In this document: positions 14,813-23,330 of the stretch, in pieces
How positions within the stretch are numbered: the first letter of the stretch is position 1
Layout of the letters: each line of letters opens with the position of its first letter
Origin: Ornithinimicrobium sufpigmenti
Lineage (GTDB): Bacteria; Actinomycetota; Actinomycetes; Actinomycetales; Dermatophilaceae
Assembly (NCBI RefSeq): GCF_004322775.1
Contig: NZ_CP036403.1
Span: 4,092,001-4,156,000, forward strand
Direction of reading: 5' to 3'
Length of the DNA stretch: 64,000 nucleotides
The notes under the pieces: generated by a model
The model's input: only the letters and a program-made list of their open reading frames with translations
What the model was told of the DNA's origin: nothing
Database searches by the model: none
Translations under genes and position numbers: made by a program

Positions 14813-16366
14813 TTAGAGTGACACCCCCGAACCGAGCACGGCCTCCAGGTATGGAGTGCGCTGCACGAGGTCGACGGCCGCGCGGCTGGCCACCCCGAAG
14901 AGGGGGCCCGCCACCACGGTCAGCGCGACGCCCACCACGACCAGCCCGGTCGTCGGCGCCAGCACCCCGAGGCCGAGCGCCGAGTGATGGCCGCCGCGCA
15001 TCGGGCCCGCGCCGGTCAGCCCGGTCGCGTTCTCGGACCAGAAGGAGCGGCCCCAGACCTTGGCCACGGCATACAGGGTGAGCAGTGAGGTGACCACCGA
15101 GCCGACGACGACGGTGTAGGCCAGCCACGACCCGTCGCTGACGCCCGCCTGGATCAGCCCGACCTTGCCGAGGAAGCCGGTGAAGGGCGGGATGCCGGCC
15201 AGGTTCATCGCCGGGATGAAGAAGAGGATCCCGACGACGGGCGAGATGCGGGCCAGGTCGCCGAGGCGGGTGCTGTCGGAGGAGCCGCCGACCCGTTCCA
15301 CCAGCCCGACCACGAGGAAGAGCGTGGTCTGGATGAGGATGTGGTGGACGACGTAGAAGATCGCCGAACCCAGGCCGTGGGTGGAGCCCAGCGCGATGCC
15401 GAAGAGCATGTAGCCGATGTGGCTGACGAGGGTGAAGGACAGCATCCGCTTGATGTCGTCCTGCGCGATCGCGCCCAGGATGCCCACCACCATGGTGAAC
15501 AGCGCGGCCCACAGCAGCAGGTCCTCGAACCTGGACTGCGGGAAGAGCAGCGTCTGGGTCCGGATGATCGCGTAGATGCCGACCTTGGTCAGCAGCCCGG
15601 CGAAGACGGCCGTGACCGGGGCTGGGGCGGTCGGGTAGGAGTCGGGCAGCCACCCGGACATCGGGAACACCGCGGCCTTGACCGCGAAGCCGACCAGCAG
15701 CATCACGTGCAGCAGCGCCGCGGTCCCCGGGGAGATCTCCCCGACCCGCTGGGAGAGCAGGGCCAGGTTGATCGTGCCGGTGGCGCCGTACACCAGCCCC
15801 AGGGCCATCAGGAAGATCATCGAGGACAGCAGGGAGACCTGGACGTAGGTGATCCCCGACCGCACCCGCTCCACGGTCCCGCCGAGGGTGAGCAGCACGA
15901 AGCTCGCGGCGAGGAGCATCTCGAAGCCGACGTAGATGTGGAACAGGTCCCCGGAGACGAAGGTGGTGGTGACGCCGGCGGAGAGCACCAGCAGCGAGGG
16001 GTGGAAGACCGGCAGCGGGGAGTGCCCGTCGCTCTCGTCGTCGAAGCTGCTCGCGCCCTGCCCGATCGAGTAGGCGAGCACCGCCATGGTCACCGTCGTC
16101 GAGACGATGACCATGAGGGCCGAGAGCCGGTCGACGACCAGGGTGATGCCCTCGAACGGCGTCCACCCGCCGACGTACATCACCTGGGGGCCCAGGGTGT
16201 CCGCGGCCCACAGCAGCACGCTGGCGCAGGCCAGCATGCCGATGAGCACGGACATGCTCACGACCCGCTGGACCCAGGTCTTGCGTGCCGCCGCCAGGGT
16301 CAGGCCGGCGCCGACCAGGGGCAGCAGCACCACCATCGGGACCAGCCAGGCGTACTCGGTGATCAT
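14813..16366 (-). CDS. mnhD: Na+/H+ antiporter subunit D (MnhD/MrpD)
   Basis: This 517-residue, roughly 14-helix protein is related to complex I NuoN/NuoM. The antiporter core shows LVVDRLSALMVIVSTTVTM, HIYVGFEMLLAASFVLL and the helix with FAVKAAVFPMSGWLPDSYPT, whose Lys is in the proton path. IAQDDIKRMLSFTLVSHIGY follows. With subunit A it makes the proton/sodium translocating part of the Mrp complex. ATGA overlap with subunit C upstream. Confidence 0.95.
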   Translation of the reverse strand: MITEYAWLVPMVVLLPLVGAGLTLAAARKTWVQRVVSMSVLIGMLACASVLLWAADTLGPQVMYVGGWTPFEGITLVVDRLSALMVIVSTTVTMAVLAYSIGQGASSFDDESDGHSPLPVFHPSLLVLSAGVTTTFVSGDLFHIYVGFEMLLAASFVLLTLGGTVERVRSGITYVQVSLLSSMIFLMALGLVYGATGTINLALLSQRVGEISPGTAALLHVMLLVGFAVKAAVFPMSGWLPDSYPTAPAPVTAVFAGLLTKVGIYAIIRTQTLLFPQSRFEDLLLWAALFTMVVGILGAIAQDDIKRMLSFTLVSHIGYMLFGIALGSTHGLGSAIFYVVHHILIQTTLFLVVGLVERVGGSSDSTRLGDLARISPVVGILFFIPAMNLAGIPPFTGFLGKVGLIQAGVSDGSWLAYTVVVGSVVTSLLTLYAVAKVWGRSFWSENATGLTGAGPMRGGHHSALGLGVLAPTTGLVVVGVALTVVAGPLFGVASRAAVDLVQRTPYLEAVLGSGVSL

Positions 16367-16998
16367 CGGGTGCCCCCCTCAGGGTCGGTGCCCTGCGCGT
16401 CCGGTGACTCGTCGACCGAGGGCCCGCCGTCGGCGACCCGCTCCTTGGCCACGTCCTCCGGGTCGACCGTGCCCTCACCCGGGCCGGCGATCGCGTGGTC
16501 GTAGCGCTCGGTCGTGGGGGTGGCCGGGTCGCCCGGGATGCCCTGCCGTCCGGGGTCGTGCATCTCGCGCTCGGTGCGCTGGGTCTCCGCGGCGATCGCA
16601 TCGGCCTGCTCGCGCGCACTGGGTCCGTCGATCTCGTCGGACTCCGCCATCGCGTGGATGCGTGCGGACTCGAGGTCGTCGGCGACCAGGTCCTCCCGGC
16701 CCAGCTGCCAGCTGCGGTGCGCGAGCGCGAGCACGAAGGCGGTCATCCCCAGGGTGATGACGATCGCGGTGAGCACCAGCGCCTGAGGGACCGGGTCAGA
16801 CATGTCCATGTCCTCGGAGACCCCGACGATCGGGGGCGCACCGGCCGGTCCGGAGCCGATGATGAAGAGCAGGTTGATGCCGTTGCCCATGAGCAGGAAG
16901 CCCATGAGCGCCCGCACCAGGGAGCGGGCCAGGAACAGGTAGACCCCGGTGCCGATGAGCACGCTGGCCACGACGATGAGCGAGAGGTTGGGGGTCAT
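16363..16998 (-). CDS. mnhC: Na+/H+ antiporter subunit C (MnhC/MrpC) with long tail
   Basis: The first 120 residues are a NuoK-like MrpC with three helices, including VRALMGFLLMGNGINLLFI and DPVPQALVLTAIVITLGMTA. The total is 211 residues where about 115 is usual. The extra 90 residues are acidic and hydrophilic and probably cytoplasmic. Both ends overlap neighbouring genes. Extended tails also occur on E, F and the A-B fusion here, which suggests a lineage-specific trait of the complex. Confidence 0.93.
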   Translation of the reverse strand: MTPNLSLIVVASVLIGTGVYLFLARSLVRALMGFLLMGNGINLLFIIGSGPAGAPPIVGVSEDMDMSDPVPQALVLTAIVITLGMTAFVLALAHRSWQLGREDLVADDLESARIHAMAESDEIDGPSAREQADAIAAETQRTEREMHDPGRQGIPGDPATPTTERYDHAIAGPGEGTVDPEDVAKERVADGGPSVDESPDAQGTDPEGGTR

Positions 16999-19900
16999 CG
17001 CGACGGCACCTCCTCACCCTGCGTCTGCTCGCTCGCGTCCTGGCCGCTCGGGTCCTGCTCGTTCTCCTGCTCGTTCTCCTGCTCGTTCTCCAGGCGGATC
17101 TGACCGTCGATCCCCGACCCCAGGCTGCGCAGGATGTCGAGCATCAGGCCCAGGACCACCAGGTAGACGCCGATGTCGAAGAACAGCGAGGTGACCAGGT
17201 GCACCTCGCCCAGGAGCGGGATCTGCAGGTAGGTGTCCCAGGTGCGCAGGGCCGGGCTGCCGAAGAGCATCGGGGCCAGGGCAGACCCGGCCGCGATGAA
17301 CAGGCCGGAGCCGAGCAGGGCCGCCGGCATGACCGGCAGCGCCGCACGCAGCTCGTAGCCGCGACCGGCCAGGTAGCGCAGGCACAGCGCCAACCCGCCC
17401 ACGAGGCCCGCCGCGAAGCCGCCGCCGGGCTGGTTGTGGCCCGAGAGCAGCAGGTAGACCGACCACAGCACCACCGTGTGGAAGACGAGGCGGGTGACGA
17501 CCTCGAACATGGTGGAGCGGCGTTGCGGGTCGAGCTGTTCGCCGGCGGTCAGCCACCGGCTGGGGCCACTGGCCCGGGAGGTGTCGCCACGCGGGGTGCG
17601 GAGCCGGGCGCGGGTGCCGCGCGCGGTGCGCAGACCGGCCCGCACCCGGTCCATGATGTCGTCGCGCAGGAAGACCAGGCTGGCGACACCGGTGGCACAG
17701 GCCAGCACGACCGACAGCTCGCCCATGGTGTCCCAGGCACGCACGTCGACCAGGATCACGTTGACGATGTTGGAGCCGGCGCCGTAGTCGACGGCCCGCT
17801 CCGGCAGGCCCAGCCCGGCGGGTTCGTGGATCCGCGAGGAGGTGGCGATCAGCGCACTGAGGCCGACAACCACACCCACGGCGGTGCCGAGCAGGGCGCG
17901 CACCCGCCGGGTCATCCGGCTCGGGTCGTCGGGGAAGCGCCCGGAGAGACGGCGCAGCACCAGCACCAGCACCACCAGCGAGACCGTCTCCACCAGGATC
18001 TGGGTCAGCGCGATGTCGGGGGCCCCGTGCAGCAGGTAGAGCAGGGCGGTGCCGTAGCCGGTGACCCCGACCAGGAAGACCGCCCGCAGCCGCCGTCGGG
18101 CGCGGGTGGCCAGCACCGCGGCCAGGATGACCAGCACGATCACGACGACCTGCGCCGCGCTGTCCGAGATCCGGACCCGCTCGGGCCAGACGATGTCCCC
18201 GGTCACCATCTGGTAGGCCGGCAGCGCGATCAGGACGCTGACGATGATGCCGAGCAGCACCGGAAGGGAGCCCCGCTGGAAGAAGCCGGTGACCTCCAGG
18301 GCGACCCGGTCCAGGCCGCGGACCAGGTGGTGGTAGGTCCGCCCGGCGTCGAAGGGCCACAGCGGCACCGGCACCTCGACGGGCCGGCGGGCCTGTGCCC
18401 ACCACCACAAGGTGCCCAGGGTCCACACCAGGATCGAGGCGTACAGCGGAAGGCCCCACCCGTGCCACAGGCCGAGGTGCACCTCGTAGCCGTCCGGGAC
18501 GGCGGTGACCAGCGAGGCGTGCGGCTCCAGCACCCCCTCCAGCGTGGTCGAGGTGACGCCCATCACGACACTGGCCAGGGCCAGCAGGAGCGGGACCCCG
18601 GTGAGGATGACCGTGGGCGTGTGCCAGGTCGTCTCCTCCTCGGCGGCGGTCGGGCCGGCCGGTGCGGCGAGCGTGGCGCCCGCCTCAGGACGCTGCCGGT
18701 CTCGCACGGCGGACGGCAGCTGGCCGTGCGGCAGCTCCGGAGGTCGGGAGGCGTCGGTGAAGGCGCCCCAGACGAAACGCACGGAGTAGGCCATGGTCAG
18801 CACGGACCCGAGCACGACCGAGAAGGCGGCAAAGCCCTGCAGCGACCACCAGCCGTCCACCGGGTAGAGCACGGCCGCGAGCGCGGCCTCCTTGCCGACG
18901 AAGCCGAGCAGCACCGGGATGCCCGCCATCGACATGGCGCTGAGGGTGCCGGCGACCGCCAGCAGGGGGGCCCGGCGGCGCACCCCGGTGAGGCGGCGGA
19001 TGTCGCGGGTCCCGGCGGCGTGGTCGATGGCACCGGTGGTGAGGAAGAGCGAGGCCTTGAAGAGCGCGTGCGCGACCAGCATGGTCAGTCCGGCCAGCAT
19101 GGCCCCCTCGCTGCCGTAGCCGACGAGCAGGAGCATGAAGCCCAGCTGGCTGACGGTGCCGTAGGCCAGGAGCAGCTTCAGGTCGGTCTGCCGGGTGGCG
19201 CGGAAGCCCCCCAGGAGCATGGTGAACCCGCCCAGGGCCAGCACCACGACCTGCCAGGTGAGCAGGTCGGCATACCCGGGTGCGAACCGGGCGACCAGGT
19301 AGACGCCGGCCTTGACCATCGCGGCGGCGTGCAGGTAGGCGCTGACCGGGGTCGGCGCGGCCATCGCGCCGGGCAGCCAGAAGTGGAAGGGGAAGAGCGC
19401 GGACTTGGTGATCGCGCCGACCAGCAGCAGGGCGATCCCCCAGGCCACGAGCGTCCCCGTCCGGGGCTCGGCGATGAGCTCGCTGATCTGGTAGGTGCCC
19501 GCCCCCTCCCCGAGGATGACGATCCCGACCAGCATCGCCAGCCCGCCGAAGGTGGTGACGATGAGCGCCTGCTTGGCGGCCCGGGTGCTGGCCGCACTCG
19601 TGGTCAGGTAGCCGACCAGCAGGTAGGACAGGACGGTGGTGATCTCCCAGAAGACGTAGAGCACCAGCAGGTCGTCGGTGGTGACCAGGCCGAGCATCGC
19701 CCCCGCGAACCCGACCAGGGCCCCCGCCAGCAGACCCAGGTTGCCGTCGTCGTCCTCGAAGTAGTGGGCGCAGTAGACGAGGATGAGAGCGCCGATCGCG
19801 GAGACGATCAGGGTCATCACCCAGGCCAGGGTGTCCATCCGGAAGGACAGGTCCATCCCGAGGGCGGCGACCCAGTCCAGGTGCTCGGTATGGGCGTCGT

Positions 19901-20051
19901 CCGCACCTGCGGGCATCTGGGTCGCGGCCCAGACCGCGGTGGCGGCGGGCGCCAGGGCCAGCAGGTGGAACGCCTTGGCCCCGAGGCGGCGGACCAGCGA
20001 GGGGGCCAGCGCCGCGGCCAGAAGGTGGACGAGGAGGAAGGCGACGAGCAC
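16995..20051 (-). CDS. mnhA: Na+/H+ antiporter subunit A fused to subunit B (MnhAB/MrpAB)
   Basis: This predicts 1018 residues. The first 500 or so are the NuoL-like antiporter core, with FPFHFWLPGAMAAPTPVSAY and FKASLFLTTGAIDHAAGTRD. Then comes the MrpA C-terminal region with the MbhD/MbhE-like segment LLYLLHGAPDIALTQILVET. The last 190 residues, from MFEVVTRLVFHTVVLWSVYLL, are MrpB, with HNQPGGGFAAGLVGGLA. A-B fusion is common in Actinobacteria. The tail holds a triple ENEQ repeat. The GTG at 20051 has GGAGGA upstream. It is the first gene of the A-G operon, which should confer Na+ and alkali tolerance and pH homeostasis. Confidence 0.95.
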   Translation of the reverse strand: MLVAFLLVHLLAAALAPSLVRRLGAKAFHLLALAPAATAVWAATQMPAGADDAHTEHLDWVAALGMDLSFRMDTLAWVMTLIVSAIGALILVYCAHYFEDDDGNLGLLAGALVGFAGAMLGLVTTDDLLVLYVFWEITTVLSYLLVGYLTTSAASTRAAKQALIVTTFGGLAMLVGIVILGEGAGTYQISELIAEPRTGTLVAWGIALLLVGAITKSALFPFHFWLPGAMAAPTPVSAYLHAAAMVKAGVYLVARFAPGYADLLTWQVVVLALGGFTMLLGGFRATRQTDLKLLLAYGTVSQLGFMLLLVGYGSEGAMLAGLTMLVAHALFKASLFLTTGAIDHAAGTRDIRRLTGVRRRAPLLAVAGTLSAMSMAGIPVLLGFVGKEAALAAVLYPVDGWWSLQGFAAFSVVLGSVLTMAYSVRFVWGAFTDASRPPELPHGQLPSAVRDRQRPEAGATLAAPAGPTAAEEETTWHTPTVILTGVPLLLALASVVMGVTSTTLEGVLEPHASLVTAVPDGYEVHLGLWHGWGLPLYASILVWTLGTLWWWAQARRPVEVPVPLWPFDAGRTYHHLVRGLDRVALEVTGFFQRGSLPVLLGIIVSVLIALPAYQMVTGDIVWPERVRISDSAAQVVVIVLVILAAVLATRARRRLRAVFLVGVTGYGTALLYLLHGAPDIALTQILVETVSLVVLVLVLRRLSGRFPDDPSRMTRRVRALLGTAVGVVVGLSALIATSSRIHEPAGLGLPERAVDYGAGSNIVNVILVDVRAWDTMGELSVVLACATGVASLVFLRDDIMDRVRAGLRTARGTRARLRTPRGDTSRASGPSRWLTAGEQLDPQRRSTMFEVVTRLVFHTVVLWSVYLLLSGHNQPGGGFAAGLVGGLALCLRYLAGRGYELRAALPVMPAALLGSGLFIAAGSALAPMLFGSPALRTWDTYLQIPLLGEVHLVTSLFFDIGVYLVVLGLMLDILRSLGSGIDGQIRLENEQENEQENEQDPSGQDASEQTQGEEVPSR

Positions 20052-20083
20052 GGGTCCTCCTCAGTAGTTGACGCGTCCCGCAC

Positions 20084-20089
20084 AGGATA
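20084..20089 (-). promoter_or_regulatory. possible -10 (TATCCT) of the Mrp operon promoter
   Basis: TATCCT on the minus strand lies 33 bases upstream of the mnhA GTG, leaving room for a short leader with the GGAGGA site. The -35 is not clear. Confidence 0.35.
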
Positions 20090-20221
20090 ACGCGAAGGTT
20101 GTCGGAGACCGAAAACCGATCGGTCAGGCAGCCCAGCACGTGACGCCGAGACGCCGACAACGCCGGAAGGCCGAACGCCGAGACCGCGGGACACGACCGG
20201 CACGCCCGCGCCCATGATGCC

Positions 20222-20257
20222 AAAAGCCCCGGTCCCGAGCGAAACGGAACCGGGGCC
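20222..20257 (-). terminator. intrinsic terminator of the rpsF-ssb-rpsR-rplI operon
   Basis: On the minus strand GCCCCGGTTCC pairs with GGGACCGGGGC around a loop of about nine bases, followed at once by TTTT. It lies about 75 bases after the rplI stop. Confidence 0.85.
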
Positions 20258-20277
20258 CTAGCGGTCGGACCGTGGTC

Positions 20278-20315
20278 AGCCGGGTCAGACTCGGTCAGCC
20301 GGGTCAGACTCGGTC
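20278..20315. repeat. two direct copies of a 19-bp unit
   Basis: The unit CAGCCGGGTCAGACTCGGT is repeated exactly at 20278-20296 and 20297-20315, with the start of a third copy. It sits between the rplI stop and the terminator, consistent with replication slippage in the 3' untranslated region. Confidence 0.85.
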
Positions 20316-20332
20316 AGACGTCTGAGACGTCG

Positions 20333-20779
20333 TCAGGACGCGACGACGTTGATGGTCACGTCGGCCGCGACCTCGTCGTGCAGACGCACGTGCACCGGGT
20401 GCTCACCGACGGTGCGGATGGGGCTGCGGACCTCGATACGGCGCTTGTCCACCTGCGGACCCCCGGCGGCCGCGATGGCCTCGGCGATCTCGGTGGGCGT
20501 GACGGCACCGAACAGGCGCCCGCCCTGGCCGGCACGCGCGGTCACGGTGACCGTCGTGCTCTCCAGGGTCGCCTTGGCGGTCGAGGCCTCCTCGGCGGTG
20601 CGCAGCGCGCGCTTCTGGCGGCCGGCCTTGATCGAGTCGACCTGCTTCTGGCCGCCCTTCGTCCACGGCGTGGCGACGCGGCGGGGCAGCAGGAAGTTGC
20701 GGGCGTAGCCGTCCTTGACGTCGACGACGTCACCGGCCTCCCCGAGGCCGGTCACCGGCTGGGTCAGGATGATCTTCAT
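20333..20779 (-). CDS. rplI: 50S ribosomal protein L9
   Basis: This 148-residue protein has the classic L9 N-terminus [30 protein letters not shown] (shown here only as the recognised family start; key residues Gly13, Gly24, Tyr25, Asn28). A long central helix and the C-terminal domain ending DVTINVVAS follow. It binds 23S rRNA domain V. It is the last gene of the operon. Confidence 0.97.
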   Translation of the reverse strand: MKIILTQPVTGLGEAGDVVDVKDGYARNFLLPRRVATPWTKGGQKQVDSIKAGRQKRALRTAEEASTAKATLESTTVTVTARAGQGGRLFGAVTPTEIAEAIAAAGGPQVDKRRIEVRSPIRTVGEHPVHVRLHDEVAADVTINVVAS

Positions 20780-20805
20780 TCTGCTTCTCCGATCGTTTCT
20801 GCGGC

Positions 20806-21042
20806 TCAGCGGGCGGAGCTGCTGTAGGGCAGCAGCGCCATCTCGCGGGCGTTCTTCACCGCATTGGCGATGCGGCGCTGCTCCTGGACGGAGACGCCGG
20901 TGACGCGGCGCGCACGGATCTTGCCGCGGTCGGAGATGAACTTGCGCAGCAGCGCGGTGTCCTTGTAGTCGATCGCCTCGATCTTGGCGGTCTTGAGCGG
21001 GTTCGCCTTCTTCTTCGGCTTACGCATGACGGGCTTGGCCAT
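20806..21042 (-). CDS. rpsR: 30S ribosomal protein S18, zinc-free form
   Basis: This 78-residue S18 contains [20 protein letters not shown] and [15 protein letters not shown]. The usual zinc-binding Cys residues are absent: the N-terminal part reads [15 protein letters not shown]. It is therefore a C-minus S18. The ATG at 21042 follows an AAAGGGAGA site. A longer in-frame start at 21144 reads through the intergenic space and is rejected. S18 forms a pair with S6 on the small subunit; rpsF is in the same operon. Confidence 0.96.
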   Translation of the reverse strand: MAKPVMRKPKKKANPLKTAKIEAIDYKDTALLRKFISDRGKIRARRVTGVSVQEQRRIANAVKNAREMALLPYSSSAR

Positions 21043-21165
21043 CGTGGTGCTCTCCCTTTCTACGAAGAGCCCGAGCTGTGCTCGGGATGGGTGTTCTCTG
21101 ATGTGTATGAGGTGTGTGCGCGTGCCCGGCTGTGGGCCGGGCACCGCGGTCGTGCCGCAGTGGCT

Positions 21166-21819
21166 CTAGAAGGGCGGCTCGTCGTAGGACGGCGCGCCGC
21201 CCCAGCCACCGGACTGGCCACCGCTGCCGGTGTTGCTGGCCCCACCGGTGGCCCAGGGGTCGCTGTCCGGGGCGGAGGTGCCGGCGGCCTGCTGGCCGCC
21301 GCTCTGCCCGGGCTGACCACCCTGGCCCTGGTTCCAGCCGCCACCCTGGCCCGACTGAGCTGCCTGGCCGGACTGACCCTGGCCCCAGCCGCCACCCTGA
21401 CCCGTCTGGCCGGACTGACCGCCCTGCCAACCGCCACCGCCGCCACCCTGGCCGCGCTGGGCCTTGGTGACCTGGGCGGTGGCATACCGCAGGGACGGGC
21501 CGACCTCGTCGACCTGCATCTCCATGACCGTCCGGTTCTCACCCTCAGCTGTCTGCCAGGAGCGCGAGACCAGCCGGCCGGTGGCGATCACCCGGTCACC
21601 GCGGTGCAGCGACTCGGCGGCGTGCTCGGCCGCCTCGCGCCAGACCGAGCAGCGCATGAACAGCGTCTCGCCGTCCTTCCACTCGTTCGCCTGCCGGTCG
21701 AACGTCCGCGGGGTCGAGGCCACGGTGAAGTTGGCCACGGCCGCGCCGCTCGGGGTGAAGCGCAGCTCAGGGTCGGCGGTCAGGTTGCCGATGACGGTGA
21801 TGGGGGTCTCTCCGGCCAT
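21166..21819 (-). CDS. ssb: single-stranded DNA-binding protein
   Basis: This predicts 217 residues. The OB fold occupies about 1-115 ([38 protein letters not shown]). A Gly and Gln rich linker of about 90 residues follows, and the tip ends DEPPF, the motif that recruits replication and repair partners. The linker consists of many GQ-x-GQ-type repeats. It lies between rpsF and rpsR in the standard operon. Confidence 0.96.
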   Translation of the reverse strand: MAGETPITVIGNLTADPELRFTPSGAAVANFTVASTPRTFDRQANEWKDGETLFMRCSVWREAAEHAAESLHRGDRVIATGRLVSRSWQTAEGENRTVMEMQVDEVGPSLRYATAQVTKAQRGQGGGGGGWQGGQSGQTGQGGGWGQGQSGQAAQSGQGGGWNQGQGGQPGQSGGQQAAGTSAPDSDPWATGGASNTGSGGQSGGWGGAPSYDEPPF

Positions 21820-21924
21820 GTCAGGTCATCCTTGATCGTCGTCGTGGGCGAGGTGGTGCTGGGTGGTACCAGTGACGCTGGGTGGTGCTGGGTGATGCTG
21901 GTGGAGCGGTGGGACGCGAGCAGG

Positions 21925-22212
21925 TCAGGCGTCGCGGCGCAGCAGCTTGGTCCGCATGACGGACTCGTTGAGCCCCAGCCGGCGGTCCAGCTCCTGGGCG
22001 GTCGCGGGGTCGGCGGTCATCTGGATGACGGCGTAGATCCCCTCGGCCTGCTTCCTGATCTCGTAGGCCAGGCGACGGCGGCCCAGGATGTCGATCTCGT
22101 CGACGGAGCCACCTTCCTTGCCGACCACCTCGAGCATCTTCTCCAGCGTGGGCTGAAGGTTACGCTCATCGGTCTCGGGGTCGAGGATGATCATCAGTTC
22201 GTACTGACGCAT
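21925..22212 (-). CDS. rpsF: 30S ribosomal protein S6
   Basis: This 95-residue S6 starts [18 protein letters not shown] and contains [20 protein letters not shown]. The ATG at 22212 has a strong GAAGGAGGTGG site; an upstream extension to 22527 is in antisense of the PIG-L gene region and is rejected. It is the first gene of the rpsF-ssb-rpsR-rplI operon. A TTTTCCACA sequence at 22329, similar to a DnaA box, lies in the upstream gap. Confidence 0.96.
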   Translation of the reverse strand: MRQYELMIILDPETDERNLQPTLEKMLEVVGKEGGSVDEIDILGRRRLAYEIRKQAEGIYAVIQMTADPATAQELDRRLGLNESVMRTKLLRRDA

Positions 22213-22388
22213 GGGTGAACCCACCTCCTTCGGTCTGTAGCGGTCACGGTCTCTCCGTGACAGGAGGGCTTCATACGTCTCACCGCGGCAGGACCAGCCT
22301 CCACCCGGAAGGGGCGAGGGCGCAGGAGTTTTCCACAGCCGTGCCAGCGGTGAACTTGACAAGGGTACCGGGACCCGGACGCCGCGGC

Positions 22389-23330
22389 CTAATCCTCCCG
22401 GTCCTCCTCCGGGCCGTCGTCGAGGTCGGGGCCGTGCACCCGTTCGTGCGGCTCCACCGCCTGCTTGGCGATGAGGTCCGGCACGCTGAGCAGGCCGATG
22501 GCGTAGCGCCCGGCGAACGGGTCCCACACCCGGTACTCCGCCAGGGCGGCCCGTTTCGCGTCGCAGGCGGCCGTGGACAGCTGGACGGGGCTCCCCACCG
22601 ACTCCTCCAGCACGTCGACGGGCACGTGGAAGAGGCTGTCCTCGATCACGCCTGCCCGGTGCGCCCGGCGGACGGCCTCGCCGGCTGCGGCATGGTCGGG
22701 GTGCGGGTCCAGCCAGGTCATCGTCCGGTGGCTGGCCCTCGGGTAGCGCCGACTCATCTCCTCCACCACCTCGCCCACCAGCTCAGGGCTCAGGCCGCCG
22801 TCGGGAAGGTCCATGACGTGCACGTCGAGCGGGCGCACCCCCAGGTGCTGCACGGCCCGGCGCAGGTCGCCGATCCGGCTGCGTTCCAGGTCCTCCTTGC
22901 TGACCTGCTGGCCGAGGCGCTCGTTGACCCACGGCAGCACCGCGGAGGAGCCGCCGCTGGTGAGCGAGACGACGATGGTGCGTCGGTTGCGCTCGGACCA
23001 CATGCTCCCGGCCATGTAGATCGCCTCGTCGTCCGGGTGGGGGACGTAGTAGACGACCGGCGGGCGGGCCCGGTGCAGGACGGAACGCACGCCCCGCACC
23101 GCCGCGTCGCGGCCGGCCGGGAGGGGGGAACGCAGCCGGTCGGCGCGCTGCAGGGCACGCTGCTGGCGTGCCGCCTCCACCTCCGCGGTCCGCGCCTGGT
23201 TCTCCCGGATCCTCTCCGCCCGCCGCTGGGCCGCGGGGGGCCGGTGACCAGGCGCGGGGGCGGGGCGGCGGCCGTCAGCGCCGGCCGGTCGTACCGGAAC
23301 CGGTAGGAGAGGGTCGAGCGGTCGGTCCAC
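22389..23330 (-). CDS. PIG-L/LmbE family deacetylase (5' part probably fused to the upstream gene by a frameshift)
   Basis: The catalytic zinc motif is visible as [15 protein letters not shown], with the second metal motif [13 protein letters not shown] further on. These define PIG-L/LmbE N-acetylglucosaminyl deacetylases. From about 23230 downward this frame shows coding character, with a helical linker [19 protein letters not shown] before the catalytic domain. The frame is open to a GTG at 23330, but that start lies inside the acetyltransferase coding region and has no convincing ribosome site. No start follows the acetyltransferase domain without losing the linker, apart from GTG codons near 23099. 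I think the two were one protein; see the next entry. The enzyme would remove acetyl groups from an amino-sugar during glycan synthesis. Confidence 0.8.
   Translation of the reverse strand: MDRPLDPLLPVPVRPAGADGRRPAPAPGHRPPAAQRRAERIRENQARTAEVEAARQQRALQRADRLRSPLPAGRDAAVRGVRSVLHRARPPVVYYVPHPDDEAIYMAGSMWSERNRRTIVVSLTSGGSSAVLPWVNERLGQQVSKEDLERSRIGDLRRAVQHLGVRPLDVHVMDLPDGGLSPELVGEVVEEMSRRYPRASHRTMTWLDPHPDHAAAGEAVRRAHRAGVIEDSLFHVPVDVLEESVGSPVQLSTAACDAKRAALAEYRVWDPFAGRYAIGLLSVPDLIAKQAVEPHERVHGPDLDDGPEEDRED

Noticed and set aside
17199..20090. 963-codon plus-strand frame opposite mnhA
   Set aside because: Gln, Gly, His and Arg rich composition typical of antisense frames; mnhA is unmistakable on the other strand.
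22329..22337. TTTTCCACA upstream of rpsF as a functional DnaA box
   Set aside because: A single site with a mismatch to the actinobacterial consensus; without neighbours it is not convincing.
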